Source: Micromonospora sp. WMMD1102
Lineage (GTDB): Bacteria > Actinomycetota > Actinomycetes > Mycobacteriales > Micromonosporaceae
Assembly: GCF_029626265.1 (NCBI RefSeq)
Contig: NZ_JARUBN010000001.1
Coordinates: forward strand, 6,265,001-6,329,000
DNA length: 64,000 bases
Reading direction: 5' to 3'
Numbering within the stretch: position 1 is the first letter of the stretch; the number at the start of each line of letters is the position of its first letter. Positions 6,789 through 15,451 of the stretch are shown here, piece after piece. The notes under the pieces are model-generated. The model worked only from the letters and a program-made list of their open reading frames with translations, was not told where the DNA came from and ran no database searches. The position numbers and the translations under genes are program-made.

Positions 6789-7316
6789 ATGACCCTCAAC
6801 CTGCGCCCGGCGGCCGCCGGCGACCTGATGGCGATCGGAGCGCTCCAACACAGATCCCGGGCGATGGCCTACCGGGACATCGTCCCGGCCGACGCGCTGG
6901 CGGCGGAGACCGCCGAGATGATGGGGCGGTACTGGACGGAGCGCTGGTCCTACGAGCGGGACACCCACCAGATGACGGTGGCGGAACGGGCCGGCGAACC
7001 GGTCGGGTTCACCTATCTCGGGCCGCACGATCCGGCCGAGCCGGACTCGGCCGGCCCGGACGTCGGCGAGTTGTACGCGATCCACCTCGACCCGGCCGAG
7101 CAGGGCCAAGGGACGGGCCGGACCCTGATGGTCGACGCCCTGGCGAAGCTGCACGCCCGCGGTTGGCGCCGGGCCGTGCTCTGGGTGCTCGCCGAGAACG
7201 CGCACGCCCGGGACTTCTACCTCCGGGGCGGCTGGCGCCCGGACGGCGCCCAGCGGGAGGGCGGCATCGGTCGCGTCCTGACCCCGCAGCTCCGGTACGC
7301 CCGCGACCTGCCCTGA
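6789..7316 (+). CDS. GNAT family N-acetyltransferase
   Basis: 175 residues with the GNAT order: LRPAAAGDLMAIGALQHRS at the start, LYAIHLDPAEQGQGTGRTLM (acetyl-CoA loop of Q/RxxGxG/A type, here QGQGTGR), then ENAHARDFYLRGGWRPDGA, the usual C-terminal substrate half. It probably acetylates a small molecule or protein amine; the substrate cannot be read from sequence. ATG 6789 starts the conserved strand. It lies alone between a divergent MmcQ/YjbR gene and the protease gene 93 bases downstream. Confidence 0.82.
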   Translation: MTLNLRPAAAGDLMAIGALQHRSRAMAYRDIVPADALAAETAEMMGRYWTERWSYERDTHQMTVAERAGEPVGFTYLGPHDPAEPDSAGPDVGELYAIHLDPAEQGQGTGRTLMVDALAKLHARGWRRAVLWVLAENAHARDFYLRGGWRPDGAQREGGIGRVLTPQLRYARDLP

Positions 7317-7409
7317 CAGCGACGACGTAGCGGCGGCGCTCGGCGGGATTTCGCTCTGGGCGCAGCGTGGCCGGGGATCGACCTCGGCCCGGCCGCTGTT
7401 GACCGGCAC

Positions 7410-8366
7410 ATGGACACCGAACGAGGAGTACCGGAGCGCGCCGAGGGGGCCGCGCTCGACGCGTACTCGAAGGTGGTGACCGGGGTCGCGAGCCGGGTGC
7501 TGCCCAGCGTGGCCGCGCTGGCGGTGCGCGGGCCGCGCGGGGCCGGCGCCGGCTCGGCGGTCACCTTCACCGACGACGGCTTCCTGCTCACCAGCGCGCA
7601 CGTGGTGGACGGCGCGACGAGTGGGCTGGCCACCTTTGGCGACGGCGCGGAGGCTCGGTTCGACGTGGTCGGCACCGATCCGCTCTCCGACCTGGCCGTG
7701 CTCCGGGTCCGGGCGACCGGCGCCCCGCCCGCCGAACTCGGCGACGCCGATCCGCTGCGGATCGGGCAGCTCGTGGTGGCGGTCGGCAACCCGATGGGGC
7801 TGGCCGGCTCGGTCACCGCCGGGGTGGTCTCCGGGCTGGGCCGCTCGCTGCCGGCCCGGGACGGCCGGGTGGTCCGGCTGATCGAGGACGTCATCCAGAC
7901 CGATGCCGCGCTCAACCCCGGCAACTCCGGCGGGGCGCTGGCCGACGCCGCCGGCCGGGTCGTCGGGATCAACACCGCGGTCGCCGGGTACGGCCTCGGC
8001 CTGGCGGTGCCGATCAATCCCACCACCCGGCAGATCATCGGCGACCTGGTGACCTCCGGACGGGTCCGCCGGGCCTGGCTGGGTGTCGCCGGGGTGCCGG
8101 TGCCGCTGCCGCCGGCCGTCGCCGAGCGTACCGGCCAGCGGCGCGGGCTGCGGGTGGTGGAGGTGGTCCCGGAGAGCCCGGCCGGGGTCGCCGGGATCTA
8201 CCTGGGTGACGTGGTGGTCACGGCCGGCGGCCGGCCGGTGGCGGACGGGCAGAGCCTGCAACGGCTGATGCTCGGTCCGGCCATCGGCAGCCGGCTGCCG
8301 ATCACCCTGCTCCGCCGGGGCGCCTTCGTCGACGTCATCGCCGTCCCCGCCGAGCTGACCCGGTGA
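7410..8366 (+). CDS. HtrA/DegP-type serine protease with one PDZ domain
   Basis: 318 residues. The catalytic triad is visible as His64 (TSAHVVDG), Asp94 (SDLAVL) and Ser173 (NPGNSGGAL). A PDZ domain occupies about 215-310 (GLRVVEVVPESPAGVAGIYL, DGQSLQRLM). The family degrades or refolds damaged proteins. Unlike most actinobacterial HtrA proteins, it has no N-terminal membrane anchor or signal peptide from ATG 7410, so it is either cytoplasmic or has lost that part. A large palindrome begins at the stop codon. Confidence 0.88.
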   Translation: MDTERGVPERAEGAALDAYSKVVTGVASRVLPSVAALAVRGPRGAGAGSAVTFTDDGFLLTSAHVVDGATSGLATFGDGAEARFDVVGTDPLSDLAVLRVRATGAPPAELGDADPLRIGQLVVAVGNPMGLAGSVTAGVVSGLGRSLPARDGRVVRLIEDVIQTDAALNPGNSGGALADAAGRVVGINTAVAGYGLGLAVPINPTTRQIIGDLVTSGRVRRAWLGVAGVPVPLPPAVAERTGQRRGLRVVEVVPESPAGVAGIYLGDVVVTAGGRPVADGQSLQRLMLGPAIGSRLPITLLRRGAFVDVIAVPAELTR

Positions 8367-8416
8367 AAGGAAGGGCCCCTGCTTATACAAAAAGCGATAG
8401 GAAGGGGCCCTTCCTT
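8367..8416. terminator. 14-bp perfect inverted repeat at the end of the protease gene
   Basis: AAGGAAGGGCCCCT (8367-8380) and its exact complement (8403-8416) with a 22-base A-rich loop. The left arm begins right after the stop codon. It sits between two convergent genes and can terminate both. The GGAAGGGCCCCT core occurs again at 58535-58546. Confidence 0.7.
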
Positions 8417-8426
8417 ACACCTCGGT

Positions 8427-9803
8427 TCAGCGGGTGTGTGCGCCCAGGTGGGCCAGCAGGTCCTGCCGGGTGAGTACGCCCTTCGGCTTGCCGTCCACCA
8501 GCACCAGCGCGGCGTCGGACTTCTCCAGCAGCCCGACCGCCTCGCTCACCGGCTGCCCGCCGCCGATCATCGGCAGTGGTGGGCCCATGTGCCGCTCGAT
8601 GGTGTCGTGCAGCTTCGCCTGCCCGGTGAAGAGCGCGTCCAGCAGGTCGCGTTCGGCGATCGAGCCGGCCACCTCGCCGGTCACCACCGGCGGCTCGGCC
8701 TTGAGCACCGGCAACTGGGAGACGGCGTACTCGCGCATGTAGTCGACCGCGTCCCGGACCGTCTCGGTCGGGTGTACGTGGACCAGCTCCGGCATGCCGT
8801 TCGGCTTGCTGTTCAGCGCGTCGGCCACGGTCGGCTCGGTGGCGCTGGTGTCCATGAATCCGTACCGGGCCATCCACTCGTCGTCGAAGATCTTGGACAG
8901 GTAGCCCCGGCCGCCGTCCGGCAGCAGCACCACGACCACGTCGTCCGGGCCGGCCCGCCGGGCCACCTCCAGGGCGGCGGCCACCGCCATCCCGCAGGAG
9001 CCGCCGACCAGCAGCCCCTCCTCGCGGGCGAGCCGCCGGGTCAGCTCGAAGGAGGTCTTGTCGGAGACCTCCACGATCTCGTCGCAGATGCCCCGGTCGT
9101 ACGTCTCCGGCCAGAAGTCCTCGCCGACCCCCTCGACCAGGTACGGCCGGCCGGTGCCGCCGGAGTAGACCGAGCCCTCCGGGTCGGCGCCGATGATCCG
9201 TACCGCCCCGCCGGAGACCTCCTTGAGGTAGCGGCCGGTGCCGGAGATGGTGCCGCCGGTGCCGACCCCGGCTACGAAGTGCGTGATCCGGCCGCCGGTC
9301 TGCTCCCACAGCTCGGGACCGGTCGTCTCGTAGTGCGAGCGCGGGTTCGCCGGGTTGGCGTACTGGTTGGGCTTCCAGGCGCCGGGGATCTCCCGGGTCA
9401 ACCGGTCGGAGACGTTGTAGTAGGAGCGCGGGTCCTCCGGCGCCACCGCGGTCGGGCAGACCACCACCTCGGCGCCGTACGCCCGGAGCACGTTCTGCTT
9501 GTCCTCGCTGACCTTGTCGGGGCAGACGAAGACGCAGCGGTAGCCCCGGGTCTGGGCCACCAGCGCCAGTCCGACCCCGGTGTTCCCGCTGGTCGGCTCG
9601 ACGATGGTGCCACCCGGCCCGAGCAGTCCGGCCCGCTCCGCCTCCTCGACCATCCGCAGCGCGATCCGGTCCTTGACCGAGCCGCCCGGGTTGAAGTACT
9701 CGATCTTGGCCAGCACGGTCGCCGAGATGCCGGCGGTCACCTGCCGGAGTCGGACCAGCGGGGTGTCACCGATCAGCTCGATGACGTTGTCGTAGTAGCG
9801 CAC
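8427..9803 (-). CDS. cbs: cystathionine beta-synthase
   Basis: 458 residues. The N-terminal ~320 are a PLP fold-type II enzyme: Lys44 in NPGGSVKDR is the Schiff-base lysine, PTSGNTGVGLAL binds substrate, and GVGTGGTISGTGRYLKE binds the PLP phosphate. The last ~120 residues hold two CBS domains (VHVHPTETVRDAVDYM… and QPVSEAVGLLEKSDAALVLV). It joins serine and homocysteine to cystathionine (reverse trans-sulfuration); CBS domains may bind adenosyl ligands. Length and order match actinobacterial Cbs (Rv1077-like). Convergent with the protease gene. Confidence 0.92.
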   Translation of the reverse strand: MRYYDNVIELIGDTPLVRLRQVTAGISATVLAKIEYFNPGGSVKDRIALRMVEEAERAGLLGPGGTIVEPTSGNTGVGLALVAQTRGYRCVFVCPDKVSEDKQNVLRAYGAEVVVCPTAVAPEDPRSYYNVSDRLTREIPGAWKPNQYANPANPRSHYETTGPELWEQTGGRITHFVAGVGTGGTISGTGRYLKEVSGGAVRIIGADPEGSVYSGGTGRPYLVEGVGEDFWPETYDRGICDEIVEVSDKTSFELTRRLAREEGLLVGGSCGMAVAAALEVARRAGPDDVVVVLLPDGGRGYLSKIFDDEWMARYGFMDTSATEPTVADALNSKPNGMPELVHVHPTETVRDAVDYMREYAVSQLPVLKAEPPVVTGEVAGSIAERDLLDALFTGQAKLHDTIERHMGPPLPMIGGGQPVSEAVGLLEKSDAALVLVDGKPKGVLTRQDLLAHLGAHTR

Positions 9804-9956
9804 GACGTTGTGCCCTTCTCGCCTGCTCGCCGGCCGGACGGCACTGGCCGGGCACGTCGGTGCTGGTGGCGTGCGGTCGGGGCGAAGGATGGTCTGGTTC
9901 TTCCGTCAGCGTACGTGCCGCCGGCCCGGCCGGTGGCCGCAGGACCCGGGCCGGTA

Positions 9957-10008
9957 GGTGACCGCGCAGGCCGGGCGCAGCGGGTGACCGCGCCGGCCGG
10001 GCGCAGCA
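9957..10008. repeat. 26-bp tandem repeat, two copies
   Basis: GGTGACCGCGCAGGCCGGGC followed by GCAGCG (9957-9982), and a second copy (9983-10008) with A-to-C at one internal position and a changed last base. It lies in the noncoding gap between the start of cbs and the end of the YkvA-like gene. Confidence 0.8.
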
Positions 10009-10017
10009 GGAACGGTG

Positions 10018-10377
10018 TCAGTGTGCCAGCCGGCCGGGGACGACGGAGGCGCGGCGGGCCTCCCACTCCAGGAAGCGCTCGGTCTCGGCGAGTACGGCAC
10101 CGGCCAGCCAGGTCACCATCACCGCGTCGTCGGCCAGACCGAAGATCAACAGCGTCAGTTCCGGCAGCACGTCGACCGGGGAGAGCACGTACGCGGTCGC
10201 GGCGGTCATCAGGGCGAGCCGCACCCCGCCGTCGTACTCGCCCCGGACGGTGGCGGCGATCATGCGGGGCAGGGCGGCGATCCGCCTGCCCAGCGACGGC
10301 CCGCCCCGGGAACCGGCGGTCAGGGCCCGGAACAGCGCCCGGAACGCGGCGGTTCGGCGAAGTGTCTTGGTGGCCAT
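10018..10377 (-). CDS. YkvA family (DUF1232) membrane-associated protein
   Basis: 119 residues. The signature of DUF1232 is clear: ATAYVLSPVDVLPELTLLIF, then GLADDAVMVTWLAGAV. Two hydrophobic helices surround the SPVD(V/L)LPE motif; the N-terminus is basic. The molecular role of the family is unknown. ATG 10377 is chosen for the basic start MATKTLRRTAAF with purine-rich GGAGGGTGCCGAC before it. It is divergent from the SGNH hydrolase genes. Confidence 0.82.
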   Translation of the reverse strand: MATKTLRRTAAFRALFRALTAGSRGGPSLGRRIAALPRMIAATVRGEYDGGVRLALMTAATAYVLSPVDVLPELTLLIFGLADDAVMVTWLAGAVLAETERFLEWEARRASVVPGRLAH

Positions 10378-10608
10378 GTCGGCACCCTCCTCTGCACCCA
10401 ATGATGCATCCGATCGCAACCGGGCGCCCGTCGAGATATTTCGGGGGCTCCCGAGCGGAAACGTCCGCCCGGCCGGCGGTGAACCGGCGCTGGCCGGGTA
10501 CCCGAGGCGGCATCCGTCGCGCTGGCGGGACGCCGACAGCGCGGATGGGCGAGGCGGAGCTAGTGTCGAAGGTCGCGAGGGGTACGGCGCGACAGGCGGG
10601 GGGCCCTG

Positions 10609-11739
10609 ATGAGTCCGGCCGGATCGACGAGGCGACAGCGGTCGCGGCAACGGAACCTGACGTCGCGGTGGCAACCGCAGCGGTCGGCGTTGCAATCCCC
10701 GGTCGCCCGGCGGGTGGCCGAGGCGACGGCCCTGGGCGCCGGGCTGGCCGCGCTGACCACCGCCGCCGGGTACGCGCTGCTGCTCGGGCAGGCCCGGCAG
10801 GCCCGTCGGGTGATCCCGCTGGCCGAGGCGCCGCCGCCGCGTGGCGACGGCGTCTACGGTGCCAAGTTTCCCGGCGAGCCGATCACCATGGTGGTCCTGG
10901 GCGACTCCTCGGCCGCCGGCTACGGGGTGCACCGGCCCCGGGAGACGCCCGGCGCACTGCTCGCCACCGGCACCTCCCGGCGGTTGCGCCGGCCGGTCCG
11001 GCTCTACCGGTACGCCGTGGTCGGCTGCCTCTCCTCGGGGCTGCGCCCGCAGGTCGACGCGGCGCTGGAGCGCGAGCCGGACGTGGCGGTGATCCTGATC
11101 GGCGGCAACGACGTGACGAACCGTACGCCGCACGCGATGGCGGTCCGCTATCTCGTCGAGGCGGTACGCGAGCTGCGGGCGGCCGGGGCGCAGGTGGTGG
11201 TCGGCACCTGCCCCGACCTCGGTGCGATCCAGCCGATCAAGCCGCCGCTGCGCTGGCTGGCCCGGCGGTGGAGCCGGCAACTGGCCGCCGCGCAGACCGT
11301 GGCGGTGGTCGAGGCCGGTGGCCTGACGGTCTCCCTCGGCGACCTGCTCGGTCCCCGGTTCGCCGCCGAGCCGACCCGGATGTTCGCCTGGGACCACTTC
11401 CATCCCTCCGCCGAGGGGTACGCGATCGCGGCGGCCGCCCTGCTGCCGACCGTACTGGCCGCGCTCGGCGCACGCCCGGAGCACCGCCCGTCGCTCGTCG
11501 GCGACCAGGGCGTACGGTCGCTGCCGGCGGCGGCCCAGGAGGCGGCCCGGCACGCGGGTACGGAGGTCCGGGCGGTCCGGGTCGACGGCCACGAGCACGG
11601 CCCGGGCGGCCGGTGGGCGCAGCTTCGCCGCCGTGGGGCCTGGTTCGGGCACCCCCGCTCGGGGGAGACTGGAGGCCCACCGGAGACACCGGCACCGCTG
11701 GACGAGGCGACGTCCTCCACAGTAGAGGAACGGGCATGA
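10609..11739 (+). CDS. SGNH/GDSL hydrolase, membrane anchored
   Basis: 376 residues. A basic N-terminus is followed by one hydrophobic segment (about 40-60), then a SGNH domain with block I VLGDSSAAGYGV (nucleophile Ser), block III GGNDVTNR and block V WDHFHPSAEGY with the Asp-x-x-His pair. The last ~85 residues are a low-complexity tail. Such enzymes hydrolyse esters of lipids, acetylated sugars or peptidoglycan; here it is probably extracytoplasmic. The stop overlaps the next SGNH gene (ATGA, 11736-11739); the two look like a tandem duplication. Confidence 0.85.
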   Translation: MSPAGSTRRQRSRQRNLTSRWQPQRSALQSPVARRVAEATALGAGLAALTTAAGYALLLGQARQARRVIPLAEAPPPRGDGVYGAKFPGEPITMVVLGDSSAAGYGVHRPRETPGALLATGTSRRLRRPVRLYRYAVVGCLSSGLRPQVDAALEREPDVAVILIGGNDVTNRTPHAMAVRYLVEAVRELRAAGAQVVVGTCPDLGAIQPIKPPLRWLARRWSRQLAAAQTVAVVEAGGLTVSLGDLLGPRFAAEPTRMFAWDHFHPSAEGYAIAAAALLPTVLAALGARPEHRPSLVGDQGVRSLPAAAQEAARHAGTEVRAVRVDGHEHGPGGRWAQLRRRGAWFGHPRSGETGGPPETPAPLDEATSSTVEERA

Positions 11740-12569
11740 CGGGACTCGACACGACGATCGGCACGGCGACGTACGGGATAGCGACCCGGATCGCCCGGGG
11801 GGCCGCGGTCACGCTGCTCGCCGGTGCGGTCGGCGGGATCGCGCTGCTGGCCGGCGAGGCGTTCGTGGCCCGCAACCGCCGGTACGCCCGCCCGGAGCTG
11901 GGCCTGGCCCTGCGCTCCACGGTCGGCCGGGCCGGTGCCCCGCCGCTGCGGCTGGTCCTGCTCGGCGACTCGGCCGCGCTCGGGGTCGGGGTGGACCGGG
12001 CCGACGAGACGGTCGGCGGGCAGCTCGCCCGGCTGCTCTCCGAGGGGGCGGCGCTGGTCGGCGGCGGTCAGCGCCAGGTGCGGCTCTCCAGCGTCGGCGT
12101 CTCCGGCTCCCGCTCCACCGACCTGGCGACCCAGGTGGCCCGGGCACTGCTCGGCGAGCAGCCGGACGTGGCGGTGATCCTGGTCGGCGCGAACGACGTG
12201 GTGGGGCTGCGCCGGCCGGGCGAGGCGGCGGCGTACCTCGGCGCGGCGGTACGCCGGCTGCGCGGCGCCGGTGTCCGGGTGGTGGTCGGCACCTGCCCCG
12301 ATCTCGGCGCGGTCCGGGCCATCGCGCCGCCGTTGCGGCAGGTCGCCGGCTGGCTGGGCCGGCAGACCGCGCGGGCGCAGGCGGTTGCCGTCATCGAGGC
12401 CGGCGGCACGGTGGTGGACCTGGCCGCCGAGACCGGCGCCGTGTTCCGGGCCGACGCCGGCACGCTCTGCCACGACGGCTACCACCCGTCGGCCGACGGC
12501 TACCGGGTCTGGGCGCACGCCCTGCTCCCCGCCGTGGCCCGGGCCGCCGCCGGCACCCGGCAGCGGTAG
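11736..12569 (+). CDS. SGNH/GDSL hydrolase, second copy
   Basis: 277 residues. One hydrophobic segment near residues 22-45, then LLGDSAALGVGVDR (block I), VGANDVVGLRRPG (block III) and CHDGYHPSADGY (block V). Segments VVGTCPDLGA and QAVAVIEAGG match the first copy closely, supporting tandem duplication and divergence. It lacks the long tail of the first copy. Translation is coupled to the upstream gene by the ATGA overlap. It converges on the SDR gene 34 bases away. Confidence 0.85.
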   Translation: MTGLDTTIGTATYGIATRIARGAAVTLLAGAVGGIALLAGEAFVARNRRYARPELGLALRSTVGRAGAPPLRLVLLGDSAALGVGVDRADETVGGQLARLLSEGAALVGGGQRQVRLSSVGVSGSRSTDLATQVARALLGEQPDVAVILVGANDVVGLRRPGEAAAYLGAAVRRLRGAGVRVVVGTCPDLGAVRAIAPPLRQVAGWLGRQTARAQAVAVIEAGGTVVDLAAETGAVFRADAGTLCHDGYHPSADGYRVWAHALLPAVARAAAGTRQR

Positions 12570-12603
12570 CCCCACCAGGTCCCGGGCCACCGGGGGCGGA
12601 TGT

Positions 12604-13275
12604 TCAGGTGGCGACGGCGACCGCCTGCCGGATCGTCTCCGGTTGTTCGAGCGCCCGCAGCATGCAGTGCGCGACGTCGGCGCGCGGCACGACGAGCCCG
12701 CCCCGCACACTGCGCCCGTACGCGGTCCGGTAGGCACCGGTCAGCGGCCTGTCGGTCAGCCGGGGCGGGCGGACGACGGTCCAGTCCAGGTCGCTGTCCC
12801 GGAGCAGTTCCTCCGTCACCGCCAGGTCGACGTAGTGCCTGCGCAGCACGGTCTTGAGGATCGGGCCGAGCAGGTAGCGCACGAGGGGTCCCTCACCCGG
12901 GTCGGGCGAGGGCTTCCGCTGGCCGGGCGCGGCGACGGTGGAGACCGGGGCGGCACTGACCACGACGATCCGGCGTACTCCCCTGGCGCGCATCGCGGTG
13001 ACGATCGCCCTGGTGCCCCGGGAGGTCACCCCGCTGTCCGCCATCGACCGGGGGCCGAGGCCGGACAGCACCGCGTCGGCCCCGTCGACGGCGTCGGCCA
13101 GCGGTGCCGGGTCGGGGTGGCCCAGGTCGCCCCGGACGATCCGTACGCCCTCGGGCTCGCCGGACAGCCGCGCCGGGTCTCGTACCACCGCCGTCACGTC
13201 GTGGCCGGCGTCGACCGCCTGCCGGAGCAGGTGCCGACCGATCCCGCCGCTGGCCGCGAAGATCGTGAGCTTCAT
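12604..13275 (-). CDS. NAD(P)-binding atypical SDR (NmrA/YwnB-like)
   Basis: 223 residues with a Rossmann start MKLTIFAASGGIGRHLLRQA, VVRDPARL, GDLGHPDPAPLADAVDGADA, VVVSAAPVS and WTVVRPPRLTDRPLTGAYR. This is the NAD(P)H-binding/NmrA-like group of atypical short-chain dehydrogenases. Substrate unknown. It is divergent from a TetR regulator, and two near-identical palindromes lie in the shared promoter, so it is very likely the regulator's target. Confidence 0.85.
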   Translation of the reverse strand: MKLTIFAASGGIGRHLLRQAVDAGHDVTAVVRDPARLSGEPEGVRIVRGDLGHPDPAPLADAVDGADAVLSGLGPRSMADSGVTSRGTRAIVTAMRARGVRRIVVVSAAPVSTVAAPGQRKPSPDPGEGPLVRYLLGPILKTVLRRHYVDLAVTEELLRDSDLDWTVVRPPRLTDRPLTGAYRTAYGRSVRGGLVVPRADVAHCMLRALEQPETIRQAVAVAT

Positions 13276-13300
13276 GCCTCTCCCCGTCCCCGGTACGTGA

Positions 13301-13338
13301 GTGAGTGTTCACTTACCACTAGACTAGTGAGCACTCAC
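13301..13338. promoter_or_regulatory. pair of TetR operator-like palindromes
   Basis: GTGAGTGTTCAC (13301-13312) and GTGAGCACTCAC (13327-13338). The second, read on the other strand, is GTGAGTGCTCAC, 11 of 12 identical to the first. Centres are 26 bases apart. They lie in the divergent gap between the SDR gene and the TetR gene, the usual place for a local TetR repressor. Confidence 0.7.
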
Positions 13339-13450
13339 CACCTGTCAAGCACGCCGTGCACCTCTGGTCGGCGGCCGGCGGGTGGCGTTGGCGAGGATGT
13401 GTGGGGGGCCGGCGTACCGCCGCCCGTGGGCGGCCGACGGAACGAGGGCG

Positions 13451-14107
13451 ATGAGCACGACGAGCCGAGGCGAGACGACCCGGGAACGCATCCTGGCCGC
13501 GGCCTCCACGGTGATCCGGGAGCAGGGGCTGGCACACACCACGACCAAGGAGATCGCCCGGATCGCCGGGTGCTCCGAGGCCACCCTCTACAAGTACTTC
13601 ACCGGCAAGGAGGAACTCTTCCTCGCCGTACTGCGGATCCGGCTCGCCCCGTTCATCGGGTTGATGATCCGGCTGCCGGACCAGGCGGGCACCGGCAGCG
13701 TGCCGGACCGGCTGACCGGCCTCGGCCACGAGATGCTGCGGGTCTACGCCGACTCCGGCCAGCTCGCGATGGCCCTCTTCGCCGAGCCGGTGCTGCTGGA
13801 CCGGCAGCGCGCCCTCTTCCTGAGCACCGGCGCCGGGCCGCAACACGCCAACGACCAGCTGGCCGAGTATCTCCGGCGGGAGCGGGAACTGGGCCGGATC
13901 GTGCCCACGGCCGATCCGGTGGCGTTGGCCAACCTCTTCCTGGGCGCCTGCTTCTACCGGGCCTTCCTGGTCGCCTTCCTCGGGCCGGCCGGCGACCAGC
14001 TGCTCGACCACGATCCCGACCGGTTCGTCGCGGAACTGGTCGCCGCCGTTGCCCGCCGGACGGAAGCGGAGCCGCCCACTGATGACCGGCGGGGCAACCC
14101 GGGTTAA
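13451..14107 (+). CDS. TetR/AcrR family transcriptional regulator
   Basis: 218 residues. The N-terminal HTH is clear: TRERILAAASTVIREQGLAH, TTTKEIARIAGCSEATLYKY, FTGKEELF. The rest is an all-helical ligand and dimer domain. ATG 13451 gives a short unstructured start before the first helix; the longer open frame from 13382 is rejected. It is divergent from an SDR gene with paired operators between them and is followed 9 bases later by a thiolase gene, so both may be in its regulon. Confidence 0.9.
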   Translation: MSTTSRGETTRERILAAASTVIREQGLAHTTTKEIARIAGCSEATLYKYFTGKEELFLAVLRIRLAPFIGLMIRLPDQAGTGSVPDRLTGLGHEMLRVYADSGQLAMALFAEPVLLDRQRALFLSTGAGPQHANDQLAEYLRRERELGRIVPTADPVALANLFLGACFYRAFLVAFLGPAGDQLLDHDPDRFVAELVAAVARRTEAEPPTDDRRGNPG

Positions 14108-14116
14108 CGTTGGTTC

Positions 14117-15379
14117 ATGCCGACCGCGTCCCCCCGCGATGCCGTTATCGTCGCGACCGCCCGCTCCCCCATCGGCCGGGCCCACAAGGGCTCCCTGCGA
14201 GAACTGCGCCCGGACGACCTGGCCGCGACGATCGTGCAGGCCGCGCTCGACAAGATTCCACAGCTCGACCCGCGCCAGATCGACGACCTCTACCTCGGCT
14301 GCGGGCTGCCCGGCGGCGAACAGGGCTTCAACATGGCCCGGGTGGTGACGACACTGCTCGGCCTGGACACCGTGCCCGGGGCGACCCTCACCCGCTACTG
14401 CGCCTCCTCGCTACAGACCACCCGGATGGCGCTGCACGCCATCCGGGCCGGCGAGGGCGACATCTTCGTCTCGGCCGGTGTGGAGTGCGTCTCCCGGTAC
14501 GCCCGGGGCAACTCCGACGGCCTGTCCCCGGAGGCGCAGGAGCTGGTCGGCGGCGGTTGGCAGAACCCGAGGTTCGACGCGGCACGGGCCCGCTCGGCGG
14601 CCCGTACCGAGGCCGACGCACCGGTCTGGACCGATCCCCGGCTGGACGGCGGGCTGCCGGACGTCTACCTGGCGATGGGGCAGACCGCCGAGAACCTCGC
14701 CCAGGCGTACGACGTGACCCGGGCCGAGATGGACGAGTTCGGCGTACGCAGCCAGAACCTCGCGGAGAAGGCGATCGCCGACGGCTTCTGGGCCCGGGAG
14801 ATCACCCCGGTCACCCTGCCGTCCGGGGAGTGGGTCGACGCCGACGACGGGCCGCGCCCGGGAGTGACCGTGGAGGCGGTGGCCGGACTGAAGCCGGTCT
14901 TCCGACCCGACGGCCGGATCACCGCCGGCAACTGCTGCCCGCTCAACGACGGGGCGGCGGCGGTGGTGGTGATGAGCGCCGAACGGGCCCGCGAACTGGA
15001 GATCACTCCGCTGGCCCGGATCGTCTCCACCGGGGTGACCGCACTCTCCCCGGAGATCATGGGACTCGGTCCGGTCGAGGCGTCCCGGCAGGCGCTGCGG
15101 CGGGCCGGGATGACGATCGACGACGTCGACCTGGTCGAGATCAACGAGGCGTTCGCGGCCCAGGTGATCCCGTCGTACCGCCAGCTCGACATCCCGCTGG
15201 AGAAGCTGAACGTGATGGGCGGCGCGATCGCCGTGGGACACCCGTTCGGGATGACCGGCGCCCGGATCACCGGCACCCTGCTCAACGCCCTGGACTGGCA
15301 CGACCGGACGATCGGGCTGGAGACCATGTGCGTGGGCGGCGGTCAGGGCATGGCGATGGTGCTGGAGCGGCTCAGCTGA
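14117..15379 (+). CDS. acetyl-CoA acetyltransferase (thiolase)
   Basis: 420 residues. Nucleophilic Cys95 is in TRYCASSLQTTRMA; the C-terminal motifs NVMGGAIAVGHPFGMTGAR (His) and ETMCVGGGQGMAM (second Cys) are intact, as is EINEAFAAQ. The enzyme makes or cleaves 3-ketoacyl-CoA, most likely in fatty-acid beta-oxidation. No hydratase/dehydrogenase partner is adjacent. It follows the TetR gene by 9 bases on the same strand and may be co-transcribed with it. Confidence 0.9.
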   Translation: MPTASPRDAVIVATARSPIGRAHKGSLRELRPDDLAATIVQAALDKIPQLDPRQIDDLYLGCGLPGGEQGFNMARVVTTLLGLDTVPGATLTRYCASSLQTTRMALHAIRAGEGDIFVSAGVECVSRYARGNSDGLSPEAQELVGGGWQNPRFDAARARSAARTEADAPVWTDPRLDGGLPDVYLAMGQTAENLAQAYDVTRAEMDEFGVRSQNLAEKAIADGFWAREITPVTLPSGEWVDADDGPRPGVTVEAVAGLKPVFRPDGRITAGNCCPLNDGAAAVVVMSAERARELEITPLARIVSTGVTALSPEIMGLGPVEASRQALRRAGMTIDDVDLVEINEAFAAQVIPSYRQLDIPLEKLNVMGGAIAVGHPFGMTGARITGTLLNALDWHDRTIGLETMCVGGGQGMAMVLERLS

Positions 15380-15451
15380 GCCGACCGCCGAGCGCCGGGC
15401 CGCCGGGGGCGCGGCGACAGTCGGCGGCAGGCTCGCCGACGGCGGGCGCGG

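Noticed and set aside
8436..12569. 1377-codon open frame on the plus strand
   Set aside because: Its first part is a shadow of the minus-strand cystathionine beta-synthase; only the last part from ATG 11736 is a gene.
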